Shown here piece after piece: positions 19,237 through 27,984 of a stretch of DNA of 64,000 bases; positions within the stretch are counted from its first letter, which is position 1, and every line of letters begins with the position of its first letter. A program made the translations under genes and the position numbers. Source of the stretch: Candidatus Methanorudis spinitermitis (GTDB lineage Archaea; Methanobacteriota; Methanobacteria; Methanobacteriales; Methanobacteriaceae); the NCBI GenBank assembly GCA_031286225.1, contig JAITUQ010000038.1:57318-121317 (forward strand), given 5' to 3'. Below the pieces are notes generated by a model. The model made no database searches. It was not told where the DNA came from and worked only from the letters and a program-made list of their open reading frames with translations.

Positions 19237-19868
19237 TTAATCACAATCTTTATCTACATTCTATTATTTTTTAGCTACTAATTTCATCATCATATTTTTC
19301 TTAAAATACATTTGATTTTCTCTATGGAAGTGTTTAATCTATTTTTATAATCTTTTTTTAATCTTCAAGCCCTTATCATATTTATTTTTATATTAATCGA
19401 TTTTATCATCTAATAGTTTTTAAATTTTTATAATATTTTAACACTTTAAATATTTACTTTACTAAACACCTTTTTTGTTACTTTACAAAAAATAGTTTAG
19501 TTTCAATAAATATAAAGATTACTATTTCTGAATTTAAGTTCCTTAAAAGAGAATAATATATTAAATAGATTCTACTTATATCAGTAAATTAATTTAATGA
19601 TTAGTAAAAATAATTCTAATATCCTATTAATGTGGATATAGATTAAAATTTATTAATTTTCAATTCATCAGAGTAATTTATTTACATTTCAGGTATTATA
19701 AATCTATAATTAATATTAATTCAATAATTATATGATTATTTAATAAAAATAGAAAATAATGATTTTAAGAATGAATAAATAACTAATAAAATAAAACTTA
19801 AGAAAATTATAATTAAGGAAAATTCTATTTTGTATTATTAGTAAAAAAGAGATATTTTAGCTAAATTT
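19237..19868. other. Intergenic, no gene seen
   Basis: 630 bases of A+T-rich DNA upstream of the repeat protein and downstream of the HAD gene. Only short chance frames. The promoter of the repeat-protein gene must lie near 19260-19330. Confidence 0.45.
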
Positions 19869-20903
19869 TTAACCTAAAGCTCCAATATTTTTTCCTCTAA
19901 TTGTTTTTCTCATTTCAATGCTCTTTTTTGTCAAATCTTCAATGTTATCCTTAGTGATTATTTCAATTATTGGAAGATTTTTATCTTTGAATATTTGATT
20001 AAAATCATCAATTAATGAAAAACCTATTCTAAAACTTTCAAAAGCACGTTTTGGATCTTTTGAATAAGATTTTATAAATTTTAACACATATTCTTTGTTA
20101 AATTTAGAGTGTAGGTCAATGAGTAAGGAAGTAGCTATTGTATTATCAGAAATAATAGCTATTTCGGCTTCTTTTAGAGAATATTCATTACCATTGAAGG
20201 AAACACTTAAGCCATTATTTTCACGAGCAAATTTAAGTGGTTCTGTGTCAGTTATACTATCTCCAACATACATAACTCCTGAAGCATCTAAATCATGTTT
20301 TTTTAATAAATCTTCCATAGCTAACTTCTTTCCTGTTCCACCTACAGTTTTCACATTTTTTATTAACTTTCCAATTGACATTTTAGGAATTTCTTCAAAA
20401 AAAATCCTTTCCAAGTCATTGAAATCTCCATTTAAAATAATGTCTTTAAATTCAATAAGTTTTTCCTTTTCATCTTCAGCTAAATTAAAGCTATCTAAAT
20501 CAAGTTTTGTATAATAGGTATTTTCAAGTGGAAAATTAATTAGATTACAAAGTGCTTCAATATATTGCCCATAGCTAGTGCTGATTATAAAGGAACTTAT
20601 ATTAAAATCAGCAAATTTTAAAGTTTTAATAACTCCATTTACAAGTGAAATATTGCTTTTTGAAAAATCAATAATGTCTTTGTTCTTTAATCCATAAGCT
20701 TTAAAAAATGGAGCTATTAGTTTTAAAGTGTCTCCAGCATGATAATTTGGCTTTTTAATTTCATCCACCAAATAATCATCATATTTACTAATTATTTTAA
20801 ATAATTCATCACCATTATCTATAAATTTTGATGAAATTTCATATGCATTATCATTTAAAGTTAAAGGTCCTTCACAATCTGTAATAAACGATTTTTTAAT
20901 CAA
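19869..20903 (-). CDS. HAD-superfamily protein, archaeal COG4030-like
   Basis: 344 residues. HAD signatures: motif I at the N-terminus is FITDCEGPLTLND, with the first Asp but Glu where most phosphatases have the second Asp. The motif IV region is YVGDSITDTEPL near residue 215, preceded by Lys residues (GTGKKLAMEDLL) for motif III. Likely a cytosolic phosphohydrolase, although the DCE variant could change the chemistry. Similar methanogen proteins are sometimes labelled as subunit R of energy-converting hydrogenase A; no eha genes are near, so I do not use that name. TTG start with AGGAGG 7 bases upstream. Confidence 0.65.
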   Translation of the reverse strand: MIKKSFITDCEGPLTLNDNAYEISSKFIDNGDELFKIISKYDDYLVDEIKKPNYHAGDTLKLIAPFFKAYGLKNKDIIDFSKSNISLVNGVIKTLKFADFNISSFIISTSYGQYIEALCNLINFPLENTYYTKLDLDSFNLAEDEKEKLIEFKDIILNGDFNDLERIFFEEIPKMSIGKLIKNVKTVGGTGKKLAMEDLLKKHDLDASGVMYVGDSITDTEPLKFARENNGLSVSFNGNEYSLKEAEIAIISDNTIATSLLIDLHSKFNKEYVLKFIKSYSKDPKRAFESFRIGFSLIDDFNQIFKDKNLPIIEIITKDNIEDLTKKSIEMRKTIRGKNIGALG

Positions 20904-21286
20904 GCCACTTCCTCCTAAAATAAATTAAAAATAATAATAATTGTTTAATAAAATAGCTACTTATTTTTCCTTAGTCCTTAATAATATAGTGGAAAACTTA
21001 TTTTTTAATTAAATTTTATAAATTTAATTTTTTGTAGTGCATTTTTAATCTTTTAGTATTGAATTATAAAATTTATTTAATTTTTTATATAAATATTATT
21101 TAATCATAATCTTTTATATAAATGATTATATTGATTTTAATCTGCAATTAAAGAAAATTAATTTAAATAAAATGTTTTATATAAAAAAAATTTACTATTT
21201 ATTATAAAAGTTAATATTTAATAGAATTAATATGAAAAATAATTTTAAATTGCTAATAATAAAAAAATATCCATAATTAAAGAAAA
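20904..21286. other. Intergenic left of the phage remnant
   Basis: A+T-rich with no coding trace. I looked for the missing front of the head-protein gene in all frames and saw none, so the left junction of the remnant lies here or at 21287. Confidence 0.45.
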
Positions 21287-22066
21287 ATGCATTACATTGA
21301 TTATTTGGATTTTCCTGGTGATATTGGAAATTATAGTAATATTGGTAATGTTATTAACTGCCAATGTGGTGTGGAGTATGGCACACAGGAAGAATTAGAA
21401 GAAAAAAATAATAAAGAAGAAATAATTGAAAAAACAGAGGTTTACCAAGAAAATATGGAGGTAGATGGGCAGACAGAAGAATATAATGTTCATGATTTTA
21501 ATGAAGGTGAACTCAAGATATATGAACCAATTAATGCTAATGATTCTCTCGTGGATGAAGTTAAATCTCATTATGATAGTTTACCAGAAAATATGAAAAA
21601 TAGTGTTAATGAAATTGTTATAACTAATCAAGGTAATTCTTTAGGTTGGGTAGATCCTCAAGAAATAGATAATGGAATGAAAAGATTATATGTTAACCCA
21701 AACAATTGTTTATTAGCTCCTGGGAAAACTTATCAAGATACTATAAATCATGAGATAGGTCATTTAATGGATCGTGATTCATCTGGTAGTTGGACAATTT
21801 CTAATGGTTCATACTTTAAAGATGGTTTTGTTAAAGACCAACAAATTATGCTAGGAAAAGAATTAAGGGGAGTGGAACCTTATTTAGAGAAGAATACATT
21901 TGCTTCAGGATATGCTTATAGTCGATATTCTATGTTCCCTGATAGACCTTATTCTGAAGAGTTTGCTGAAGGAGTTATGAAATATATGAATAAAGATACT
22001 CATGACATATTTGTTTCTAATTTTCCACATAAAGCAGAAGTTTTACGAAATATTATATATTTATAA
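21287..22066 (+). CDS. Phage minor-head-protein tail fused to a zinc-metallopeptidase-like domain
   Basis: 259 residues. Residues 8-30 (FPGDIGNYSNIGNVINCQCG) look like the last segment of an SPP1 gp7/Mu F-type minor head protein, which typically ends in INCxC. The rest of that domain is gone and no ribosome binding site precedes the ATG, so the front is truncated. Residues 35-70 are an acidic linker. Residues 85-259 hold NHEIGHLMD at 154-162, a zinc HExxH site. A plausible third ligand is a Glu in YSEEFAEGV at 222-230, as in anthrax-lethal-factor-like peptidases. Phage head proteins with C-terminal toxin-like domains are known. Activity and target are inference. Confidence 0.6.
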   Translation: MHYIDYLDFPGDIGNYSNIGNVINCQCGVEYGTQEELEEKNNKEEIIEKTEVYQENMEVDGQTEEYNVHDFNEGELKIYEPINANDSLVDEVKSHYDSLPENMKNSVNEIVITNQGNSLGWVDPQEIDNGMKRLYVNPNNCLLAPGKTYQDTINHEIGHLMDRDSSGSWTISNGSYFKDGFVKDQQIMLGKELRGVEPYLEKNTFASGYAYSRYSMFPDRPYSEEFAEGVMKYMNKDTHDIFVSNFPHKAEVLRNIIYL

Positions 22067-22104
22067 AGATAAAATAAAACTATGATATTATAGGAAAGTA
22101 TAAA

Positions 22105-22560
22105 ATGATTATAATTAAAGAAGATGTTTTTGAAGAAACTACTATGTTAGATGATGGAACTAAAAAATTTATTGAATATGGATCAGCCAAATGGGATAGG
22201 GGTATTCGAAAAGGCAGTCCACACAGGGCAACTATCTTTGATTTTAATGGAAATGTAATTGAAGAAGGGCTTAGTCCTGAAGAAGCTAGGAATTTTCATG
22301 ATAAATTAGATGATGAAACTAAAAAACTCATTGGGAGGGTAAGGTGGGACGGACCCAACACAGAGCCTCCTAACGATGCAAGTTTTTCTAATTGGCGTGG
22401 CGATGGAAAACTTACTGCTGAGCATATGCGAATAACTCTCTTTGATAAAGAAGGGAATATTATTAAAAAAGAGATTAAGGTAAATAAATACAAAGATGAA
22501 GAAAAATTTAAATCTTTGGTTGAGGAAATTGAGAAAGCTAATCCTGGTAAGATACTGTAA
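22105..22560 (+). CDS. Unknown small protein, candidate immunity protein
   Basis: 151 residues, 38 bases after the metallopeptidase-like gene, with AGGAAAG before the ATG. Two similar strands-and-turn units, ATIFDFNGNVIEEGL near residue 42 and ITLFDKEGNIIKKEI near residue 113, suggest an internal duplication. Acidic and soluble, without signal peptide or known motif. Position directly behind a toxin-like gene suggests an immunity partner, but nothing in the sequence proves this. Confidence 0.45.
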   Translation: MIIIKEDVFEETTMLDDGTKKFIEYGSAKWDRGIRKGSPHRATIFDFNGNVIEEGLSPEEARNFHDKLDDETKKLIGRVRWDGPNTEPPNDASFSNWRGDGKLTAEHMRITLFDKEGNIIKKEIKVNKYKDEEKFKSLVEEIEKANPGKIL

Positions 22561-22611
22561 TTTATTTAATTTTCATAATTTGTAAGAAGTGGAGTGTGGA
22601 GGATAATAATT

Positions 22612-23157
22612 ATGAATTTATCAGAAGAATATGGTTTGGATAAACAATATGATTTAGACAGGGAAAAATTATTATTAAACCTTATACGATCTAAATACCA
22701 TAATGAGGAAAAAAGATTTTTAGGTTTAGATAATAAATCTAGTAACCTTATAGCTTTCCTTGGAGTGATGTTGACAATACAAGCTTCAATAGGTTCATTG
22801 ATACTTGTGAATATGAAAACATTATCTTATATTGAATTTATTTATATTTTTTTCACATTAGCTCTTCTGTGTTATGGTGTTAGTATATTTTGTTTTATAA
22901 AGTCTTACAATTTGAAAACATTTAGGTCTGCTTTAGATGTTAATGAATTAATCGATGAGTATGGAGTTAATGAATTCCCTCAAGAAACTATTGTGATTGA
23001 AAGTGCAGATAATTTTAGAAACACTATTAATTATAATGAAACTGTAATGAATATTAAGATTGATTCTATTAAAAAAGGATTCTGGTTTTTAAAATTGGGA
23101 ATGGTATTTACGCTTATTTTTATAATGATATTACTGGTTCTTACTATAGGAGGATAG
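22612..23157 (+). CDS. Three-helix membrane protein, unknown
   Basis: 181 residues from ATG 22612; GGAGG at 22598-22602 decides against the earlier in-frame GTG at 22594. An N-terminal charged helix (REKLLLNLIRSKYHNEEKRF) is followed by membrane segments at about 45-67, 73-97 and 157-179, with a soluble loop of 60 residues between the second and third. This arrangement recalls small effector or immunity membrane proteins of the SLATT/Pycsar type, but similarity is only topological. It belongs to the phage-remnant operon. Confidence 0.55.
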   Translation: MNLSEEYGLDKQYDLDREKLLLNLIRSKYHNEEKRFLGLDNKSSNLIAFLGVMLTIQASIGSLILVNMKTLSYIEFIYIFFTLALLCYGVSIFCFIKSYNLKTFRSALDVNELIDEYGVNEFPQETIVIESADNFRNTINYNETVMNIKIDSIKKGFWFLKLGMVFTLIFIMILLVLTIGG

Positions 23158-23170
23158 TTCTTTTTTTTTT

Positions 23171-23287
23171 ATGACTGAAAATAAAAAAAATGATGATAAG
23201 TCATCAAAGAGTAATCCTCGTAGGAAACCTGTAAGGAAGAATCCTAAAAATATTGGTCCTTACATTATTAAATCTAAAGATGTATGA
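23171..23287 (+). CDS. Small basic peptide
   Basis: 38 residues, rich in Lys, Arg, Ser and Asn (SSKSNPRRKPVRKNPKN in the middle), ending IIKSKDV. It lies 13 bases after the membrane-protein gene across a run of T. GGAGG is 17 bases upstream, rather far. It lies between the head-protein tail and the protease, where phages often have short proteins. It may be real or a leftover. Confidence 0.35.
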   Translation: MTENKKNDDKSSKSNPRRKPVRKNPKNIGPYIIKSKDV

Positions 23288-23386
23288 ATAAAATTCTATA
23301 TTTCATATTTATTTTTTTTATTATAATGGTCTATTAGCGTTAGCTATATATTAGGATTAAATCTTATTTTATTTGCATTTTAATTC

Positions 23387-23400
23387 GCCCTATGATGGGC
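23387..23400. other. GC-rich hairpin before the XkdF gene
   Basis: GCCC-TATGAT-GGGC is one of the few GC-rich stems in the window; the flanks TCGC and GCGA may extend it imperfectly. It lies 43 bases upstream of the XkdF start. It could be a phage transcription signal or part of an attachment site. Confidence 0.35.
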
Positions 23401-23442
23401 TTAGCGACAGCTATAAAAAAAATAGAATGAGGGATATGTATT

Positions 23443-23757
23443 ATGTATGATAAGAAAGATGCTTTGTATATTAAAGCTCCAGTAATAATTAACGGTATCA
23501 CTGACCGACAAGGAGACGTTGTGTCTGGTAGTGACAATATAAAAAAGATTAAAACTAATTTTGGTAATCAAAACCTTTTTGACATAGACCATAAACGAAT
23601 ACCCATGAACGATGTTAGTATTGAAGAAAATTACATTAATGAAATGGATGAGTTCATAAGTGGTTTTCTAGTTCCAACTGGTTCTTGGATTGATATATTA
23701 AAAGTTGACAACCCAATGATTAAAGAACAATACATAACAATGAATTACGAGGACTGA
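23443..23757 (+). CDS. Truncated XkdF-type phage protease
   Basis: 104 residues. ITDRQGDVVSG near residue 20, FDIDHKRIP near 47, ENYINE, then GFLVPTGSWIDILKV near 75-95, follow the start of XkdF-like prohead serine proteases (RQGDV, DxxH, GSW). Such proteins are normally far longer, so the C-terminal part is missing; the frame stops inside the last codons of the opposite-strand galE. GAGGG ribosome binding site 9 bases before ATG. Family call fair; function lost or unknown. Confidence 0.6.
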   Translation: MYDKKDALYIKAPVIINGITDRQGDVVSGSDNIKKIKTNFGNQNLFDIDHKRIPMNDVSIEENYINEMDEFISGFLVPTGSWIDILKVDNPMIKEQYITMNYED

Positions 23758-24863
23758 GAATTTAATTTTTTATGCCACATCCATGCTGTTTCAACTATTT
23801 TTTCCAAATTATCATATTGTGGTTTCCAATTTAAAACATCAATAGCTTTTTTAGAATCAGCTATTAAAATAGCTGGATCACCATCTCTTGGATCAACAAT
23901 TTCTCTTTTAATATCACATTTTGTGATTTGCTCACAAGTATCAATAACTTCTTTAACTGAAAACCCATTTCCATTTCCAAGGTTAAAAATATTACTTTTA
24001 GTAGAAAACTTATTTTTTTCAGAATTGTTATTTTTTTCACTATTGCTAGTGGTTTGGCTATTTTTATAATTTTTACCATAGCTTTCAATATGCTTACTTT
24101 CACAATTTTCATTATATCCTCCAGTATTGGTATTTTCACCAATGTTTTGAAGATATTCAAAAGCTTTTATATGGGCTGAGGCAAGATCACAAACATGAAT
24201 ATAATCCCTGATACAAGTTCCATCTCTAGTTTTATAATTATCACCAAAAATAGCTATTTTGTCTCTTTTTTCAATAGCTACATCTAAAATTAAAGGAATA
24301 AGATGAGTTTCTGGGTTGTGATTTTCACCAATTTCACATTCGGGGTCCGCACCTGATGCATTAAAATACCTTAAAGAACAATAGCTAAAGTCACTATTAT
24401 TAGCAAGTCTAGCTAATACTTCCTCAACCATTAATTTAGATTTTCCATAAGGATTTATAGGATTAAATGGATGATTTTCACTAATAGGAATCTTTTGAGG
24501 GTTTCCATAAACAGCTGCTGTTGATGAAAAAATAAACTTATTTACTTTAGCTTGCTTCATAGAATTTAAAAGGTTTAATGTATTTTTAAAATTATTTTTA
24601 TAGTATTTTTGTGGATATTCAACTGATTCAGCTACTGATGTGAAAGCTGCAAAGTGCATCACAGCTTCAATATCATAGTTATTAAATATTGAATTTGTTA
24701 TATCACTATCTTTTAAATCTCCTTCTATAAATTCTCCCCATTTTACAGAAGATTCATGACCGAACATTAAATTATCCAAAACAACAGTATCATACCCTTC
24801 CTTATGTAATTGTTTGTTTATATGAGATCCAATGTATCCTGCTCCACCAGTTATTAAAATCAT
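23745..24863 (-). CDS. galE: UDP-glucose 4-epimerase with an Asn/Ser-rich insertion
   Basis: 372 residues. It interconverts UDP-glucose and UDP-galactose for surface polysaccharide. NAD-binding TGGAGYIGSH at residues 5-14; catalytic SST (113-115), Tyr139 and Lys143 (NPYGKSK); conserved FNASGADP and TRDGTCIRDYIHVCDLA. About 50 residues at 241-290 (bases 23994-24143), between HIKAFEYLQ and NIFNLGNG, are extra compared with normal GalE of about 325 residues. They are Asn/Ser/Lys-rich low complexity. They fall in a surface loop position, so activity is probably kept. Gene otherwise intact; overlaps the phage fragment tail to tail. Confidence 0.9.
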   Translation of the reverse strand: MILITGGAGYIGSHINKQLHKEGYDTVVLDNLMFGHESSVKWGEFIEGDLKDSDITNSIFNNYDIEAVMHFAAFTSVAESVEYPQKYYKNNFKNTLNLLNSMKQAKVNKFIFSSTAAVYGNPQKIPISENHPFNPINPYGKSKLMVEEVLARLANNSDFSYCSLRYFNASGADPECEIGENHNPETHLIPLILDVAIEKRDKIAIFGDNYKTRDGTCIRDYIHVCDLASAHIKAFEYLQNIGENTNTGGYNENCESKHIESYGKNYKNSQTTSNSEKNNNSEKNKFSTKSNIFNLGNGNGFSVKEVIDTCEQITKCDIKREIVDPRDGDPAILIADSKKAIDVLNWKPQYDNLEKIVETAWMWHKKLNSQSS

Positions 24864-25426
24864 AGAAATCCTCTAAAATAAACTAATTAAAATTCTTATT
24901 TAATCTTAATTCTGAATTGTTAATCATTAATAAGTTTTTATATGATATATAATTTATTATATTTAATAAATTAATTTTATTGGAAAATAATTGTAAATAA
25001 CAAATCAAATTTATTTTTATCATGTTATATAATGCCATTTTGGAATAATAAATAATAATAATTGTCCTTATATTTAAAATTAATAATAAAAATAAATTTG
25101 ATGATTAAGATATTTTAATAATTAAGTCAAAAAATTTCTAACTTTATAAAATATAGTTTTTAAAATAAAAATAAAATATTATAATTTTTAAAAAATTATT
25201 TAATGAAAATATATTATTAATTATAAAAAATAAATTAGTTGTCCAGATGAAAAATTGTAGAATTAATGTATGAGAAAAGTTATTGTTTTACATATCTTTA
25301 AGGGATAATTTCTTAAAAATCTATTAAATGAACATTATTAAATTATAAACTAAAAAAAATGAGAATAGCTAATAATTATATAGTTGAAAAATAATTATAA
25401 TAATTTCTAGCTATTTAAAAATTTAT
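24864..25426. other. Intergenic between galE and aqpM
   Basis: 560 bases, no ORF. It contains the galE promoter region (about 24900-24960) and, at the other end, the 3' flank of aqpM with two TAGCTA sites at about 25365 and 25410. Confidence 0.45.
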
Positions 25427-26197
25427 CTATTCTTGAAATGGCTGAGGTAGTTCACAAACATCAGTACCTTTAGCTATGTAAGCATAAAGAAGTGCAGCTA
25501 CAATAGCTCCTAAAATTGGACCAATTAAATATATTGGATAATATATCCATAAATTAGCACCTCCAGCAACTAAATCTATTAAATAAGGGCCAAAAGTACG
25601 GGCTGGATTTATTGAAGCTCCTGTAAATGATCCAAGAACTGTTATAATTGCTGTAACAGTAAATCCTATTGAAATACCAGCAAAACCAGGTTCAGCTTTC
25701 CTATCAATAGCTACTCCCATTATAACAAGCATTAAAAAGAACGTTCCTATAAATTCAGCAAGCATAGCTTGTAAGTAGCTAACTCCCATTCCAGGAGCAG
25801 TTGCACCAAGACCTCCAATAGCTACAGCAGGATTTCCCAATATTGCAAGTAATGCTAAACTTCCTAAAATAGCTCCTGCAAATTGCCCCACAAAATAGTA
25901 ACATGATTCAGCAAAAGAAATATTTTTTGTAACAAGTAGTCCTATTGTAACTGCTGGATTTATATGTGCTCCTGATACTTTACCGAACAAATATATACAT
26001 GCTACCACTGTTAAACCAAATACAAAAGCAATAGCTAACCAATCACCAAGACCTCCAAGAATTCCGATTCCCACTTGACTTGGATCAATGTTCTTTGAAA
26101 TAAGCAAAGTAACTACCGCTGCTCCTGTACCAAAAAACACTAATAAAAAAGTACCTATAAGCTCAGCTAAGATCTTTTTTTCAATTCCACATTCCAT
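25427..26197 (-). CDS. aqpM: Aquaporin (MIP family), AqpM-like
   Basis: 256 residues, six membrane helices and two half-helices with the NPA boxes HINPAVT (near residue 78) and SINPARTFGP (near residue 196). The N-terminal LAELIGTFLLVFFGTG is typical. The residues around the second NPA and the Ile-rich pore favour the archaeal AqpM group, which passes water, some glycerol and possibly small gases or H2S. Polytopic inner-membrane tetramer. GGGGAG ribosome binding site. Apparently monocistronic. Confidence 0.9.
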   Translation of the reverse strand: MECGIEKKILAELIGTFLLVFFGTGAAVVTLLISKNIDPSQVGIGILGGLGDWLAIAFVFGLTVVACIYLFGKVSGAHINPAVTIGLLVTKNISFAESCYYFVGQFAGAILGSLALLAILGNPAVAIGGLGATAPGMGVSYLQAMLAEFIGTFFLMLVIMGVAIDRKAEPGFAGISIGFTVTAIITVLGSFTGASINPARTFGPYLIDLVAGGANLWIYYPIYLIGPILGAIVAALLYAYIAKGTDVCELPQPFQE

Positions 26198-26321
26198 AAT
26201 ATAATCTCCCCATTTGAATAAAAGAATATAAAAATATTAAAAACACTATAAACATTTTATAAAAAAATTATCCTAGATTTAACATTTTTATATTTTTATT
26301 TTTTTATAATAAAAAAAAAAA

Positions 26322-26408
26322 CTAGAAAATGTAATTTTTAATAATCTTATTCTTAGTTTTTACTAAAAATTTTTTTTCTAGAAAATGTTAACTTTTAATA
26401 ATTTTATT
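26322..26408. repeat. Direct repeat of about 30 bp upstream of aqpM
   Basis: CTAGAAAATGTAATTTTTAA, continuing TAATCTTATT, at 26322-26351 is repeated with a few changes at 26378-26408 (CTAGAAAATGTTAACTTTTA, continuing). It lies between the aqpM start and the 3' end of the next gene. Origin unknown. Confidence 0.55.
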
Positions 26409-26443
26409 TTTTAATATTTTCATATAAAATACCAAATATTTTC

Positions 26444-27943
26444 TTACACTGCTTCTCTCCATTGACAATGTTGATGTCTAAAATCAACAAGAGCTGCTGA
26501 TGCACAATTTTTACATCCTCTTACTGGAGAAGCTGCATCTTCTTTATGTAAAGCTATTATGTTTGTCATCAAAGTAGCTGTTATTGGTTCACTTGTAAGT
26601 AAACATGGATAATCTGCAAGCCTCATTAATGAAGAGAATCTGACTGAAATAGCACATGCTGGATAAGTATATCTTTGTGGATTCATTATAACTTCATTAT
26701 GTCTTATAGGATCAAGACTAACTTCAAATCCAGAAACTATTGGTTTAAGATGTTCATTTTCACTACTTCTCATTCGTCTTGATTTATCTAAAAATCTCCA
26801 TCCTCTATAAATCATGTCCATAAAGTCACAATTATGAAGCTCTGCTGCAGCTCCACGAGCTGGAAATTGTTGTACAAAGTTATGAAAACGTTTAGTTAAA
26901 AGATCAACTATCATAGGAGCATTAAATCCATCTAATTCAAGAATATATTCGATTCCTGCTGCTGATGCTCCAGTAGCAAGGGAAAGGACATCAAATTCTG
27001 ATTTATAATTATTTAAATTATCATTTAATGCTTTATCAACTACATCAGTAGTAGCTTCTATTATTCCCATTATCATGTCATCTTTACACATATTGTAAGT
27101 TGATTGAGATATATGATGAGAAATATCCCCTACACAATAAGCTGGAATTGTTAAAATATTTCCAAAATGAACATCATCTTCAATTGCAGCTACAATAGTT
27201 TTTTCCATTGTTTTTTTATATTTTTCCATATATTTTCTAACATCAAAAGATTTATGACTTAAATCATCCATAAGCTCGCTTTGAGCTTTAATTGGACTAG
27301 CATAAATTTTTTTAATCATTTCAATTTCCTTTTTAAGAGCTAAAGATGTAGTCATGCCATCTTCTAATCCATTGGCAAATACTTCTCCAATTCCATAAGA
27401 AGTATTCATTCCCCAGGATTTAGCTGCTAAAATAGCTTGTTTATGATTTTCTGGGATTTTTGTTTCGAGTAATATCTGATTAACAATATTACTTGTGCTT
27501 CCTGGAATTAATGCAAAATCAACAACGCATGTTGGACCATAAAATCCTCCATATCGCCTAATAACTTCTTTCCCAATTAAAGCTTCACATTCTCCAATTG
27601 TTTCTACAAATGTTTTTAAACTATTTTCAAATTTTTCATCTTTTTCACACAATATTTCAAGAATAGCTGGTGTCTGATAATGTTCAACAAATGGATCGTC
27701 TTCAGGTCGCACAGTTTCTGTTAGACTAGATAATGTATTGAAATGAGTATTAACAGAGTCAACATGTAAATCAATTACAGATTGTGCTTGACCATCAGTA
27801 GCTACCATATTATTAGCTACTTTTACATAGCTTTCAGTGTCTTTTAATTTAAAATCTTTTCCTCTATTCTTTTTGACAGTATTAACATCTGCTTTTTGAG
27901 CAGTTATTGCTTCATTAATCATTTTTTCATATAATTCTTTCAA
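26444..27943 (-). CDS. Methanogen-conserved protein, DUF2193-like
   Basis: 499 residues. TTG start decided by GAGGTGAT 5 bases upstream. I recognise it as resembling the DUF2193 family of methanogens, of unknown function. No signal peptide or membrane segment. Visible features: many conserved His and Cys, notably AYCVGDISHHISQ near residue 276 and a C-terminal CKNCASAALVDFRHQHCQW (residues 477-495), which look like metal or cluster ligands. The promoter has a perfect 10-bp inverted repeat (27985-28019), so expression is probably tightly controlled. It stands alone between aqpM and the lipid-reduction pair. Confidence 0.6.
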   Translation of the reverse strand: MKELYEKMINEAITAQKADVNTVKKNRGKDFKLKDTESYVKVANNMVATDGQAQSVIDLHVDSVNTHFNTLSSLTETVRPEDDPFVEHYQTPAILEILCEKDEKFENSLKTFVETIGECEALIGKEVIRRYGGFYGPTCVVDFALIPGSTSNIVNQILLETKIPENHKQAILAAKSWGMNTSYGIGEVFANGLEDGMTTSLALKKEIEMIKKIYASPIKAQSELMDDLSHKSFDVRKYMEKYKKTMEKTIVAAIEDDVHFGNILTIPAYCVGDISHHISQSTYNMCKDDMIMGIIEATTDVVDKALNDNLNNYKSEFDVLSLATGASAAGIEYILELDGFNAPMIVDLLTKRFHNFVQQFPARGAAAELHNCDFMDMIYRGWRFLDKSRRMRSSENEHLKPIVSGFEVSLDPIRHNEVIMNPQRYTYPACAISVRFSSLMRLADYPCLLTSEPITATLMTNIIALHKEDAASPVRGCKNCASAALVDFRHQHCQWREAV

Positions 27944-27984
27944 ATGATCACCTCATTAGACCATGATGAATATATACACACTAT

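Larger units (their letters stand above)
21287..23757 (+). mobile_element. Prophage head-module remnant
   Basis: Five same-strand genes: the tail end of a minor head protein carrying a metallopeptidase-like domain, two small genes, a basic 38-residue peptide and a truncated XkdF-type protease. The order minor head protein then protease is that of tailed-phage head modules. Portal, terminase, major capsid, tail and integrase are missing. The right end overlaps the galE stop codon tail to tail by 13 bases. The genes contain no TAGCTA, although the window average would give about six, which supports foreign origin. No att repeats found. Confidence 0.65.

Noticed and set aside
20095..20514. 139-codon plus-strand frame inside the HAD gene
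   Set aside because: Serine-rich product typical of antisense reading of a real gene; no ribosome binding site.
19869..20903. Naming the HAD gene as hydrogenase subunit ehaR
   Set aside because: The name is used for similar methanogen proteins, but no eha gene is adjacent and the sequence itself shows only a HAD fold.
21287..23757. Attachment-site repeats of the prophage remnant
   Set aside because: I compared both flanks and saw no direct repeat longer than chance for such A+T-rich DNA, and no integrase or tRNA target.
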